A DNA stretch of 64,000 nt from Planctomycetota bacterium (GTDB lineage: Bacteria > Planctomycetota > GCA-002687715 > DRQF01): positions 248,001-312,000 of the forward strand of contig JACKGY010000007.1 in the NCBI GenBank assembly GCA_020639295.1, in the 5' to 3' direction. Under the pieces are notes generated by a model. It had not been told where the DNA came from. It did no database searches and saw only the letters and a list, made by a program, of their open reading frames with translations. Of this stretch, positions 46,683-55,022 are shown piece by piece (position 1 is the stretch's first letter; every line of letters begins with the position of its first letter). Both the position numbers and the translations under genes were made by a program.

Positions 46683-48830
46683 TTACTTCATCCGCGGCGC
46701 GACGATGGTCATCTCGTCCACCAGGCGCTTCATGCCACCGACCTTCTCGGCGCACCAGAGCACGTAGCGGATGTCGACGTTGATCGTGCGGGTGATCTCC
46801 GGCTGGAACTGGTAGTCGGAGGTCATGGCCTCGTAGTTGCCGTCGAAGGCCAGGCCGATCAGCTCGCCCCGGCCGTTCATGATCGGGCTACCCGAGTTGC
46901 CACCGGTGATGTCGTTGTCGGTGAGGAAGTTCACCACCATCTTGCCCAGCCGCTTGTCGCCGTAACGACCCCAGTCCTTCTTGGCGACCAGGTCGACGAC
47001 CTTGTCGGGTGCGATGAAGGGCTCGACGCCGCTGTTCTTCTCGATGATGCCCTCGGCGGTCGTGTACCAGTCGTAGCTGACCGCGTCCTTCGGCGAGTAG
47101 CCGGTCACCTTGCCGTAGGTGAACCGGATGGTGAGGTTGGCGTCGGGATAGATCGCCGCCTTGGTCCAGTCCTCCATGGCCGCGACCATGCGCCGGCGGA
47201 CGTCGCCGATCTTGGCGCCGAAGCCGCGCATCTCCATGTTGGCCTCGCGGAACTCGGCGAACAGGCTCTCGCCCAGCTTGGCCAGCGGAGTCTCGCCGAC
47301 GTCGGCACCGGTGAGATAGGCGACGACCTTGGAGCGATCCCAGGCGGCCGGCAGGAGCTCGGCGACGTAGGCACCGACCTCGGTCTCGTCGACGTTCAAG
47401 CCCGCCAGGGCCGCGGGACGCCAGCCGTCCTTCTTGGTCCAGAAGCGCGAGAAGGCCTTGGTCATCCGCTCACGCTGGGCATCGAGGCCCTCGGGAACGA
47501 GCTGGGCCATGATCTGGTCGGCGATGCCCTCGGCGGCGGTGTCGGGAACCTGCCCACGGGCCTGCGCGAGCTGGGCATTCAGGTAGAGGCCGAGCGCGCC
47601 GGAATTGGCCAGGCTCTGGAGCACGCCGGTGCGGACCGGACCGTTGGCGTAGAGGTCGGCCAGCTCACCGAAGGGATCGCCGTACTTGGCGACGCGGGCC
47701 GGATCCTCCTTGATCCACTTGCTCAGCTCCATCTCGCGGGCGCGCTTCTGGGCGACCAGATGGGTGCGGGCAAGGCCCTCGATCTTGCCCTCGTAGTTCT
47801 TGATCGTGTTGTAGATCGACTTGAGGTCGGAGGCGCTGGCGATGCGGGCCTCCTCGTCGTTGCGACCCTTCTCCTCCAGGTTCGCCGCCATCGACTTGAG
47901 GCCGTCGACCTGCTGCGGCAGGACGAAGTCCTCCCAGTACTCGACCGAGTAGCTGGAGCGGTGGCGCTGGGTGGAACCCGGATAGCCCATGATGAAGGTG
48001 AAGTCGCCGGCGGTCACGCCGTCCAGCGAGACCTTGAGGAAGCTGTCGGGCTCGTAGGGGACGTTCTCCTCGGCGTAGTTCGCCCGGCTGCCGTCGGGGG
48101 CCACGTAGACGCGGAGGAAGGTGTAATCGCCGGTGTGGCGGGGCCACATCCAGTTGTCGATGTCACCGCCGTACTCGCCGATCGCGCGCGGCGGCGCGTG
48201 GACCATGCGGATGTCGCGGAAGGTGTCGTAGGCGACCCGGTAGAAGGCGAGGCCGTAGAGCATCTCCTCGACCGCGACGTCCTTGAAGCCCTTCTCCTTG
48301 GCCTCGGCGATCAGCGCGCGCTTGTTCTCGGCCAGGACGTTGCTGCGGGTGGCCTCGTCGTCGTCCTTGTCGAGGCCGTCGAGCATCCGCTCGGTCACGT
48401 CCTCGTAGAGGGTGGTGATGCGCATGCCCAGGCCGCGGCAGGGACGCTCGTCGGCCATGGTGGCGGCGCTGAAGCCGGTCTCGATCAGGTTCTCCTCGGG
48501 CTTCGACAGCGCGGCCAGCGCGTCGAAGGCGACGTGGTGGTTGGTGACCACGAGTCCCTTCGAGGACACGAAGGAGGCCGAGCCGTAGCCGTCGAGCGGG
48601 CCCGACTCACCGAGCGAGCCGACCTGCAGGAAGGCGCTCCGGAGGCTGCCGGGACCGGCGGACCAGAGCTGTTCGCGGGTCAGCTCGAAACCCATCTTCT
48701 TCAGGGTCTCCATCGGCAGACGCTTGCCGATGGCGGGCGGAACCCACATGCCCTCGTCCGCGCTCACGGAGGTGAAGCGCGGCAGAGCGAGGACCAACAG
48801 CGCGACCAGCGCCGGGGCGAGTTTCTTCAT
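46683..48830 (-). CDS. S46-family dipeptidyl-peptidase (DPP7/DPP11-like)
   Basis: 715 residues with signal peptide MKKLAPALVALLVLALPRFT. S46 landmarks: DEGMWVPPAIGKRLP at the mature start, LVVTNHHVAFDALAAL holding the catalytic His (98/99), and TGGNSGSPIMNGRGELIGLA with the catalytic Ser near 644, followed by FDGNYEAMTSDYQFQPEITR. The family removes dipeptides from the N-terminus of oligopeptides in the periplasm. The Gly in FDGN sits where acid-specific DPP11 enzymes carry Arg, as I recall the family, so broad DPP7-like specificity is more likely. Its length and the MGYPGSTQR segment fit the family. Divergent from the PilZ-like gene. Confidence 0.92.
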   Translation of the reverse strand: MKKLAPALVALLVLALPRFTSVSADEGMWVPPAIGKRLPMETLKKMGFELTREQLWSAGPGSLRSAFLQVGSLGESGPLDGYGSASFVSSKGLVVTNHHVAFDALAALSKPEENLIETGFSAATMADERPCRGLGMRITTLYEDVTERMLDGLDKDDDEATRSNVLAENKRALIAEAKEKGFKDVAVEEMLYGLAFYRVAYDTFRDIRMVHAPPRAIGEYGGDIDNWMWPRHTGDYTFLRVYVAPDGSRANYAEENVPYEPDSFLKVSLDGVTAGDFTFIMGYPGSTQRHRSSYSVEYWEDFVLPQQVDGLKSMAANLEEKGRNDEEARIASASDLKSIYNTIKNYEGKIEGLARTHLVAQKRAREMELSKWIKEDPARVAKYGDPFGELADLYANGPVRTGVLQSLANSGALGLYLNAQLAQARGQVPDTAAEGIADQIMAQLVPEGLDAQRERMTKAFSRFWTKKDGWRPAALAGLNVDETEVGAYVAELLPAAWDRSKVVAYLTGADVGETPLAKLGESLFAEFREANMEMRGFGAKIGDVRRRMVAAMEDWTKAAIYPDANLTIRFTYGKVTGYSPKDAVSYDWYTTAEGIIEKNSGVEPFIAPDKVVDLVAKKDWGRYGDKRLGKMVVNFLTDNDITGGNSGSPIMNGRGELIGLAFDGNYEAMTSDYQFQPEITRTINVDIRYVLWCAEKVGGMKRLVDEMTIVAPRMK

Positions 48831-49042
48831 GAATCAGTGCTCCTTCATTCAGGGGCGGAATCCTACGAAAGGCGGATCGGGGCCACCATTCATACCCCTA
48901 AGGACAGTCGTCCTTTCGATTTAGGTTCAGCGATCGCGGCCGCGGTTCCGAAGAGACAGGAGCGGTCCCGGACCGCCGTCCGGGTCGAAGCCCGGGCGCC
49001 GGGGCCAAACCTCGGGCGCGTCGTCACTTAGGTCCACGGTCC

Positions 49043-50275
49043 ATGTTCCTCGAGCAGCCGGTCCAAGCCATCTTCCTCTCGCTGCAGCGGGCGACCCGGA
49101 TCACCGACCGCCTGGCCGGGCTACAGGAACGCATGGACGACGGGGGCGCCGCCAACCAGCGCTTCCTGATCCCGGTCCTCGTCACCCTCGGACTCGGCCT
49201 GGTCTCCCTGGTGGCCCTCCGTGCCTGGCGCTGGAAGAAGTTCCGCGCCTGCATGGGCGAGCGGGGTTTCGGCCTCGACCGCAAGCTGCTCCAGCCCCTG
49301 TGGAAGGCCCTCGACCCCGAAAGTCGCCTCGACCCGAGCCGGCTGATCCGCTCGCGCGAGCTGATCGGTGCCCTGCTCGAACAGCTGGCCAGCCGCGACC
49401 GGGGCCTCCTGCGCCGCGAGTTCCTGCGCCACGTGATCGGCCAGAACGAGGATCTGCGCCACCCACGCGAGGGCATGGCCCAGGTCGCCCAACTCGAGCG
49501 CCTGCGCCTGCACCGGGAGGACGGCTTCATCCTGGAGGGCTTCGTCCGTCGGGTCGGCCAGCACGCGATCGACTTCGTCGCCCTGGACACGCCGATGCAG
49601 CTGCCCTTCCAGGACGAGATGCTGCAGATCGAGCGCGCCAACGGCGAGCACCTCCAGGGCCGCGTGCTGCGGATCACGGGCCTGCACGGCCCCTGGACCA
49701 TCGGCATCGGCGAGGCGGCCGTGCATGGCCACCGGCGCCAGGAGTTCCGGGTGACGCTCGACGCCGAGGGCCTCGCCTTCGCCGCCAGCCCGCGGCTCGA
49801 GAAGATCCGTCTCGCGATCATCGCCCCGGAGGAGCCGGTGCACTTCCTGATCGCCAAGCAGAAGGCCGAGAACCCGGACACCTACGAGAGCCTGCTCGCT
49901 CGCGGCCAGCACTTCGCCTCGGCCCAACCCTTCCGCTTCGACGACCTCAGCGCGCTCGGCGCCCGCATCCGGATGGTGAAGCCGCCCTTCAAACTGAAGG
50001 TCGACAGCCAGATCTACCTCTATCTCCCCTTCGAGATCGACGAGCGTCGCGAGGACCACCTGGTCTCGGCCGAAGTGGTCGAGATCTGGGAGGAGTCGCT
50101 GGACGGCAGCCAGACCGACGTGGTCCTGCGCTGCCGCTTCTTCGACATCCAGGAGGAGGAGCTGCGACGGATGCGCATCCTGGTCAACCAGGTGGCCGCC
50201 ACGAAGGACCGGTTCCGGAGCGTCGCGCCCGACCTCCTCGAGCAGTACCGGCGCCGCCCGGCCCGGGTTCGCTGA
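49043..50275 (+). CDS. Membrane protein with PilZ-like C-terminal region
   Basis: 410 residues. A short amphipathic N-terminus is followed by one membrane helix (about 41-61: FLIPVLVTLGLGLVSLVALR), a helical middle (KLLQPLWKALDPESRLDPSR, LIGALLEQLASRDRGLLRRE), and then a beta-rich half. There, GHRRQEFRV gives an RxxxR-like motif and RFDDLSALGARIRM gives a D-x-S-x-x-G motif, the two cyclic-di-GMP contacts of PilZ domains. They are about 80 residues apart, while 20-30 is usual, so either an insertion or a YcgR-N-like domain lies between, or the RxxxR match is fortuitous. A cyclic-di-GMP receptor at the inner membrane is inferred. Ends before a strong terminator. Confidence 0.65.
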   Translation: MFLEQPVQAIFLSLQRATRITDRLAGLQERMDDGGAANQRFLIPVLVTLGLGLVSLVALRAWRWKKFRACMGERGFGLDRKLLQPLWKALDPESRLDPSRLIRSRELIGALLEQLASRDRGLLRREFLRHVIGQNEDLRHPREGMAQVAQLERLRLHREDGFILEGFVRRVGQHAIDFVALDTPMQLPFQDEMLQIERANGEHLQGRVLRITGLHGPWTIGIGEAAVHGHRRQEFRVTLDAEGLAFAASPRLEKIRLAIIAPEEPVHFLIAKQKAENPDTYESLLARGQHFASAQPFRFDDLSALGARIRMVKPPFKLKVDSQIYLYLPFEIDERREDHLVSAEVVEIWEESLDGSQTDVVLRCRFFDIQEEELRRMRILVNQVAATKDRFRSVAPDLLEQYRRRPARVR

Positions 50276-50580
50276 GGCCTTTCCGACCCGCTCCGAAGAA
50301 TTTCCCGTTACGGATCACGAGTCCGCGTTCCCAGGGGGGCGTACGCGGCCGCGATCGGCGCGGGCCGAGGACGAGAGGTCCGCGGCCGACCGATCGTCGA
50401 GACGCGATGATCCGAACGCGATCACGTTCCAGGGTAACCGAAAGAGCACCCGGGGCACATCGGACCGTGATCACGGCGGGCCCGGCTTCCCATGGAGGCC
50501 GGGCCTGTTTTTTGCCTTGGTCCGCCGGACCGGGGATGGTGTCATGCCCGGACGCGTACCGGCCCGGAGGATATCGCCCC
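50276..50580. other. Gene-free stretch ending in a strong terminator
   Basis: Apart from the terminator at 50479-50513 I see no gene or repeat. The downstream gene's GGAGGATAT ribosome site is at its right border. Confidence 0.5.
50479..50513 (+). terminator. Rho-independent terminator after the PilZ-like gene
   Basis: GGCCCGGC pairs with GCCGGGCC and is followed by TGTTTTTT, the clearest T tract in the window. Confidence 0.85.
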
Positions 50581-52383
50581 ATGTCACCCAAGCTCGCTCT
50601 CTCGCTGCTCGTCGGACTCATCCTGTCCGTGGTCTCCTCGGCCCAGACGACGCGTCTGGTCCCGACCGCCGCCTACCCGACGATCCAGTCCGCCTTCGAC
50701 GCGGCGGCCGCCGGCGACACGGTCCAGATCGCCGCGGGCCTCTATTCGGGTGGCCTGATCCTCACCAAGCCGATCACGATCGTCGGTGCCGGCCCCGGGC
50801 AGACGATCATCGACGGCCACGGCCTCGCCCGCGGCCTCGACGTGATGGTCGGCCCCGGCCAGCAGGTGGAGGTCCGCGATCTCCAGTTCCGCAACGGTCG
50901 CGCCAGCACGATCGTGCCACCGACGCCGAGCGACGCCGGCGGCGCGATCTCCTTCGACGGAGGCCTCAACGCGCTGCTCAGGCTCGAGAACCTGGTCATG
51001 CGCGACTGCGTGGCGGCCTACGGCGGAGCCGTCTCCAGCAGCTCCAACACCAGCGTCCAGCTGGTCTCCTGTCGCTTCATCGCCAACGGCTACCAGCAGG
51101 GCCCGAACATCGACACCAACGGGGGCGCGGTCCGGGCCCAGGGAACCCTCCAGGCCGACGACTGCGACTTCATCGGCAACACCGCGCTGATCCGTCAGAA
51201 CACGACCTCGGGCGGCTACGGCGGCGCGGTTCTCGTGCATGGCGGCTTCAACACCACGTCCATCCGCGGCTGTCGTTTTCGCGGCAACGCCGCCGGCAAC
51301 GGCGGCGGCATCGCGGTCGTGGCCAATTACGGCGCGACCATCGCGATCAGCGACTGCGAGTTCAGGGACAACGACGAGGTGGCCTCGGCGGCGGCGATCT
51401 TCCTGGGCACGACGACCCTGGCGTCGCAGGCCCGGATCGAGAACTGCCTCTTCGTCGGCAACGCCGAGATGGCCACCTGGGGCTGTTCGACCGTCTATGC
51501 GACCGTGGGCACGATCGACTTCGTCGGCTGCACCTTCGCCGGCAACCGGTCGAGCCAGGCCTACCTGCCGGTCTTCTACGGCAACGCGCTCACGAGCTTC
51601 GGACTGCGCAACTCGATCTTCGCGGACAACGGTGACGATGGCGCCTACCTCCTCGGTTCCAGCACCGCCAACACCGTCATCAGCCACTGCCTGATCGAGA
51701 ACCCGGTCTCCCAGCCGCCCGCGACCCGGGTCGCCCTGATCGAGCGGGTAGCACCCGGTTTCCGCGACCCGGCGACCGGCGACTTCCGGCTGCGCATGGG
51801 ATCTCCCGCCCTCGAGGCGGGCATGGCCGTCGTCGGTGACGCCCCGGTCGACCTGGCCGGCCTGCCGCGACTCCAGCTCGGGGCTCCGGATCTCGGCTGC
51901 TACGAGAAGCAGGCCTCCGACTTCGACCCCGCCGGCATCTGGCGCGGTTCGGTGACCGATCCGGGCGGCGCGCCGGCCGACGTCCTGTTCGTCGACGGCA
52001 GCACGGGCGGCCCGGCCCGCCGGGTCCACACGCAGCTGGGCGCCCAGACCACGATCGCGCTGCTCGCGCCTCCGGGCGGGACGGCCGGCCAGTTCACGAT
52101 CTGGGGCCGCATCGGCCTGCCGACCGAGGCCGAGGCCCTGCCGATCTACTTCGCCCAGGGAACGATGGCCTTCCTGCCGCATCTTTTGGCGCCCGGCGAC
52201 CCGGCCCTGTTCACCTTCGCCAGCAGCGTGTTCAGCTCGGGCCTCCTCTACGCGCCGGCGGCCCCCTGGCAGGTCACCGGGGCCGCCCTCGGCATTCCGA
52301 TGACGATCACCCTCCAGGGGCTGATGGAGACCGGCGCCGGTGACATCCGCGTGACCAACGCGATCGCCATCCACAACCACTGA
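50581..52383 (+). CDS. Secreted right-handed beta-helix protein with C-terminal sorting-like module
   Basis: 600 residues. The signal peptide is MSPKLALSLLVGLILSVVSS (cut before AQTT). The mature start RLVPTAAYPTIQSAFDAAAA and LILTKPITIVGAGPGQTIID lead into beta-helix coils with F-x-N-N and C-x-F-x-G turns to about residue 400. There is a shortened linker (LPRLQLGAPDLGCYEKQ). The C-terminal module (FTIWGRIGLPTEAEALPI, AQGTMAFLPHLLAPGDPALF) ends VTNAIAIHNH. GGAGGATATCGCCCC precedes the ATG. It is the same family as the two genes near the window start and the two following genes. Pectin-lyase-like fold is certain; activity is unknown. Confidence 0.86.
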   Translation: MSPKLALSLLVGLILSVVSSAQTTRLVPTAAYPTIQSAFDAAAAGDTVQIAAGLYSGGLILTKPITIVGAGPGQTIIDGHGLARGLDVMVGPGQQVEVRDLQFRNGRASTIVPPTPSDAGGAISFDGGLNALLRLENLVMRDCVAAYGGAVSSSSNTSVQLVSCRFIANGYQQGPNIDTNGGAVRAQGTLQADDCDFIGNTALIRQNTTSGGYGGAVLVHGGFNTTSIRGCRFRGNAAGNGGGIAVVANYGATIAISDCEFRDNDEVASAAAIFLGTTTLASQARIENCLFVGNAEMATWGCSTVYATVGTIDFVGCTFAGNRSSQAYLPVFYGNALTSFGLRNSIFADNGDDGAYLLGSSTANTVISHCLIENPVSQPPATRVALIERVAPGFRDPATGDFRLRMGSPALEAGMAVVGDAPVDLAGLPRLQLGAPDLGCYEKQASDFDPAGIWRGSVTDPGGAPADVLFVDGSTGGPARRVHTQLGAQTTIALLAPPGGTAGQFTIWGRIGLPTEAEALPIYFAQGTMAFLPHLLAPGDPALFTFASSVFSSGLLYAPAAPWQVTGAALGIPMTITLQGLMETGAGDIRVTNAIAIHNH

Positions 52384-52521
52384 ACCACCGCCGCCCGGAT
52401 CGGGTCGCAGGAGATCGGTTCGACCCGCGACCATCCGCTGGCCTCGGCACATCGCGGCCAGGCAGGCGAAGGGTCGGCCCGTCTCACTCACCGCCACCAC
52501 GATCGGGGACGGCAGGACGGT

Positions 52522-52698
52522 TCAGACGCGGCTCGACCTGCGGCGGTAGAGGACGAGGAGGAAGTGGATCAGGGCGAGGACCAGGAAGGCCAGATTGACC
52601 GACCGGGCGAAGGGCGGTGCGGCCTCGGGCCAGAGCTGTCCCGAAAGCACCATCACGTTCAGCAGCACCAGCAGGATCAGCACCGGAGTCGAGTTCAT
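52522..52698 (-). CDS. Small two-helix membrane protein
   Basis: 58 residues from MNSTPVLILLVLLNVMVLSG, with a second helix NLAFLVLALIHFLLVLYRRR. Two membrane segments joined by a short Pro-containing loop, with a basic C-terminus. GGAG lies nine bases before this ATG; a longer reading is open to 52866 but has arginine-rich, non-protein-like sequence. No family is recognised. It sits on the opposite strand between two beta-helix genes, so it may be an accessory or simply an intervening gene. Confidence 0.5.
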   Translation of the reverse strand: MNSTPVLILLVLLNVMVLSGQLWPEAAPPFARSVNLAFLVLALIHFLLVLYRRRSSRV

Positions 52699-53003
52699 CG
52701 CCAGCATCTCCATCGGGCGTCGGTCGACCACGCGCGTGACGCGCGCTCGTGGCGAGACGGCGTCGGCGCTCGCCATCGGGGACGACGCGAAGGTGATCGC
52801 CGCCGCCGACCGGTCGAGGCCCGGCCGGCGCCGGCGCGAAGGACCTCGGCGCCGTCCTTTTCGCATGCTTCGAGGACCGATTCCAGCGCCTTCGAGCCGC
52901 AGAAACCAAGGTCGATCCGCGCCCGCGACCTCGGGTCGCGGACCAGCGCCTTGCCCCGACGGCTGCCGAGGGTCTCCAATGGAGAGGCCTGGAGGAGCAG
53001 ACC
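52699..53003. other. Divergent intergenic stretch
   Basis: Lies between the small membrane-protein gene and a beta-helix gene. No repeat, promoter or further gene was recognised. Confidence 0.4.
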
Positions 53004-54863
53004 ATGATCCGGACCGTCGCCACCCTCGCCATCCTCGGCCTCATCCTGTCGACCGCCGCCGCCCAGACGACCCGCGTCGTTCCCTCGGCGGCCTACCCCA
53101 CCATCCAATCGGCGATCGACGCCTCCTCATGGGGCGACACGGTGCAGATCCTGCCGGGCTCCTACTTCGAGTCGCTGGTGATCAACGGCAAGTCGATCAC
53201 CCTGAGCGGCGCCGGCGCCGGACTCAGCATGGTCGATGGTCTGGGTGGGCAACGCTGCCTGGAGATCAAGGGCAACCCGCTGCTCACCGTGATCCAGACG
53301 GTGACGATCCGGGACCTCGGCTTCAGTTTCGGCCACGCTCCCACCAACGCGACCAGCACCGCGCCGACCGGTGGCGGTGGCATCCTGGTCCGCCAGGGCG
53401 TGCATCAGGTCGACCTCGTCGACTGCGTGATCGACCACTGCGAGGCGCCCTGGGGCGGCGGCATCCTCGCCGAGGCCGGTGTGCGACTCGCGCTCGACGG
53501 CTGTCACCTCCATGACTGCGGCTGGCCCGCGAATGCGGCCCTGCCGGCGGTCTCGCCGCGAGGCGGCGCCATCTGGTGTTCGACCTGGCTTCGGGCCACG
53601 ACCTGTCGCTTCGAGGACAATGCCCTGCCGGTGCCGACGCCCACGGCGCTCGGCAGCAGCGGCGGCGCCATCTACATGGAGGCGCAGGCCAACAGTGCCC
53701 TCGAACTGGTCGACTGCGACTTCGCCCGCAACCGGGCCGACGGCGACGCCGTGCTGGCGGCCAATGGCCTGGACAGCGCGTCGATCAGCCGCTGCCGCTT
53801 CATCGACAACCGCTCGGTCCTGACCGCCGCCCTGCGCCTGAGCGTCGGCCAGTGGGCGCGGCTGTCCTTCTGCCTGTTCACCGGCAACGACGCCTCGGGC
53901 CTCGCCAAGGTGCTCGAGCTGAACGGCAACCAGGTCACGGTCGACCGCTGCAGCTTCGTGAACAACGGCCCGGCGAACACCGGCAGCCGGCCGATCCTGC
54001 TCCGGGCCGCCGCCGCGAGCGGGACGGTGAATCCGCCGCCGAGCCTCGCCTTCAACGAGGGCATCGTCACCGGCAACGGCGACGATCGGCTGCGCTTCGA
54101 ATGCCTGAACGCGGTCACGGCAGTCGTCGACCACGCGATCCTCGGCGCGACACCGGAGGTTCTGAGCGCGATCACCCTCGCGCCGATCCCCCCGAGCCTC
54201 CTCCGCTACTACCTGAGCCCGGATGCGGGTCTCGTCGACGAGGCCGCGGGCGACTGTCACCTCCGTCCCGGCGCGCTCGCCACCGACTCGGGCCGGAACG
54301 GCGCGATCCTCGCCGCGCCCTTCCTCGGCCTCGACCTCGACGGCAATCCGGCGCTCGTCGGCAGCCACTTCGATCTGGGCTGCTATGAGCTCCAGAATCG
54401 CGACCCGGGGCCGGCCTGGGCCGGCAGCGTTCCCGACGGCGCCGGTGGGACGGTCGATACGCTCACCTTCGATGGCGACGCCGGCGGGCTCCTGCGCCGC
54501 CAGATCAAGGCCCTCGCGACGCCGATCACCCTGGCCATGGCGCCGGCGCCAGGCGATGCGATCTCGCACTTCGTCATCTTCGGCTACCTCGGCCTGCCGC
54601 GAGTCAGCGACGCGATCCCGGTGCCCTTCGCCCAGGGCGTGGTGATCTTCGCGCCACAGCCCCTCGTCCCCTTCTCGCCGGCCCACATCACCCTGGCCGA
54701 TGCGACCGGTGCCTTCCCGGCGATCATCTGGGCACCACCCGCGCCCTGGTCGATCACCGGCCTGACCTCGCCGGTGCCGGCCCGATTGACCCTCCAGGCC
54801 TTCCAGACCGTGGGTGCTACCGAGGTTCGTCTCTCGAACGCCATCGTCCTCGACGTCCAGTAG
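53004..54863 (+). CDS. Secreted right-handed beta-helix protein with C-terminal sorting-like module
   Basis: 619 residues. The signal peptide is MIRTVATLAILGLILSTAAA; GGAGGAGCAGACC precedes the ATG. The mature start RVVPSAAYPTIQSAIDASSW and LVINGKSITLSGAGAGLSMV lead into a beta-helix with many Cys-containing coils to about residue 400. The linker DLDGNPALVGSHFDLGCYEL is next. The C-terminal module (SHFVIFGYLGLPRVSDAIPV, FAPQPLVPFSPAHITLADAT, PAPWSITGL) ends LSNAIVLDVQ. It is most similar to the next gene. Both stops are followed by the same TAG-C/G-GACGTACGAC stretch, so they arose by tandem duplication. Extracellular; substrate unknown. Confidence 0.87.
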   Translation: MIRTVATLAILGLILSTAAAQTTRVVPSAAYPTIQSAIDASSWGDTVQILPGSYFESLVINGKSITLSGAGAGLSMVDGLGGQRCLEIKGNPLLTVIQTVTIRDLGFSFGHAPTNATSTAPTGGGGILVRQGVHQVDLVDCVIDHCEAPWGGGILAEAGVRLALDGCHLHDCGWPANAALPAVSPRGGAIWCSTWLRATTCRFEDNALPVPTPTALGSSGGAIYMEAQANSALELVDCDFARNRADGDAVLAANGLDSASISRCRFIDNRSVLTAALRLSVGQWARLSFCLFTGNDASGLAKVLELNGNQVTVDRCSFVNNGPANTGSRPILLRAAAASGTVNPPPSLAFNEGIVTGNGDDRLRFECLNAVTAVVDHAILGATPEVLSAITLAPIPPSLLRYYLSPDAGLVDEAAGDCHLRPGALATDSGRNGAILAAPFLGLDLDGNPALVGSHFDLGCYELQNRDPGPAWAGSVPDGAGGTVDTLTFDGDAGGLLRRQIKALATPITLAMAPAPGDAISHFVIFGYLGLPRVSDAIPVPFAQGVVIFAPQPLVPFSPAHITLADATGAFPAIIWAPPAPWSITGLTSPVPARLTLQAFQTVGATEVRLSNAIVLDVQ

Positions 54864-55022
54864 CCGACGTACGACGGCGAAGAAGGGCCACGAGGCCACG
54901 GGCGCAACAGGATGCGCTGAACGGCCCGAGTCGGAAGTGCCGTGGCGGGCAGCACTTTCCGGTTCGTATTTGCCCTCGTGGCCGGAAGCCGCCATCATCG
55001 GCCACGGAGCGCGAGGACAATC

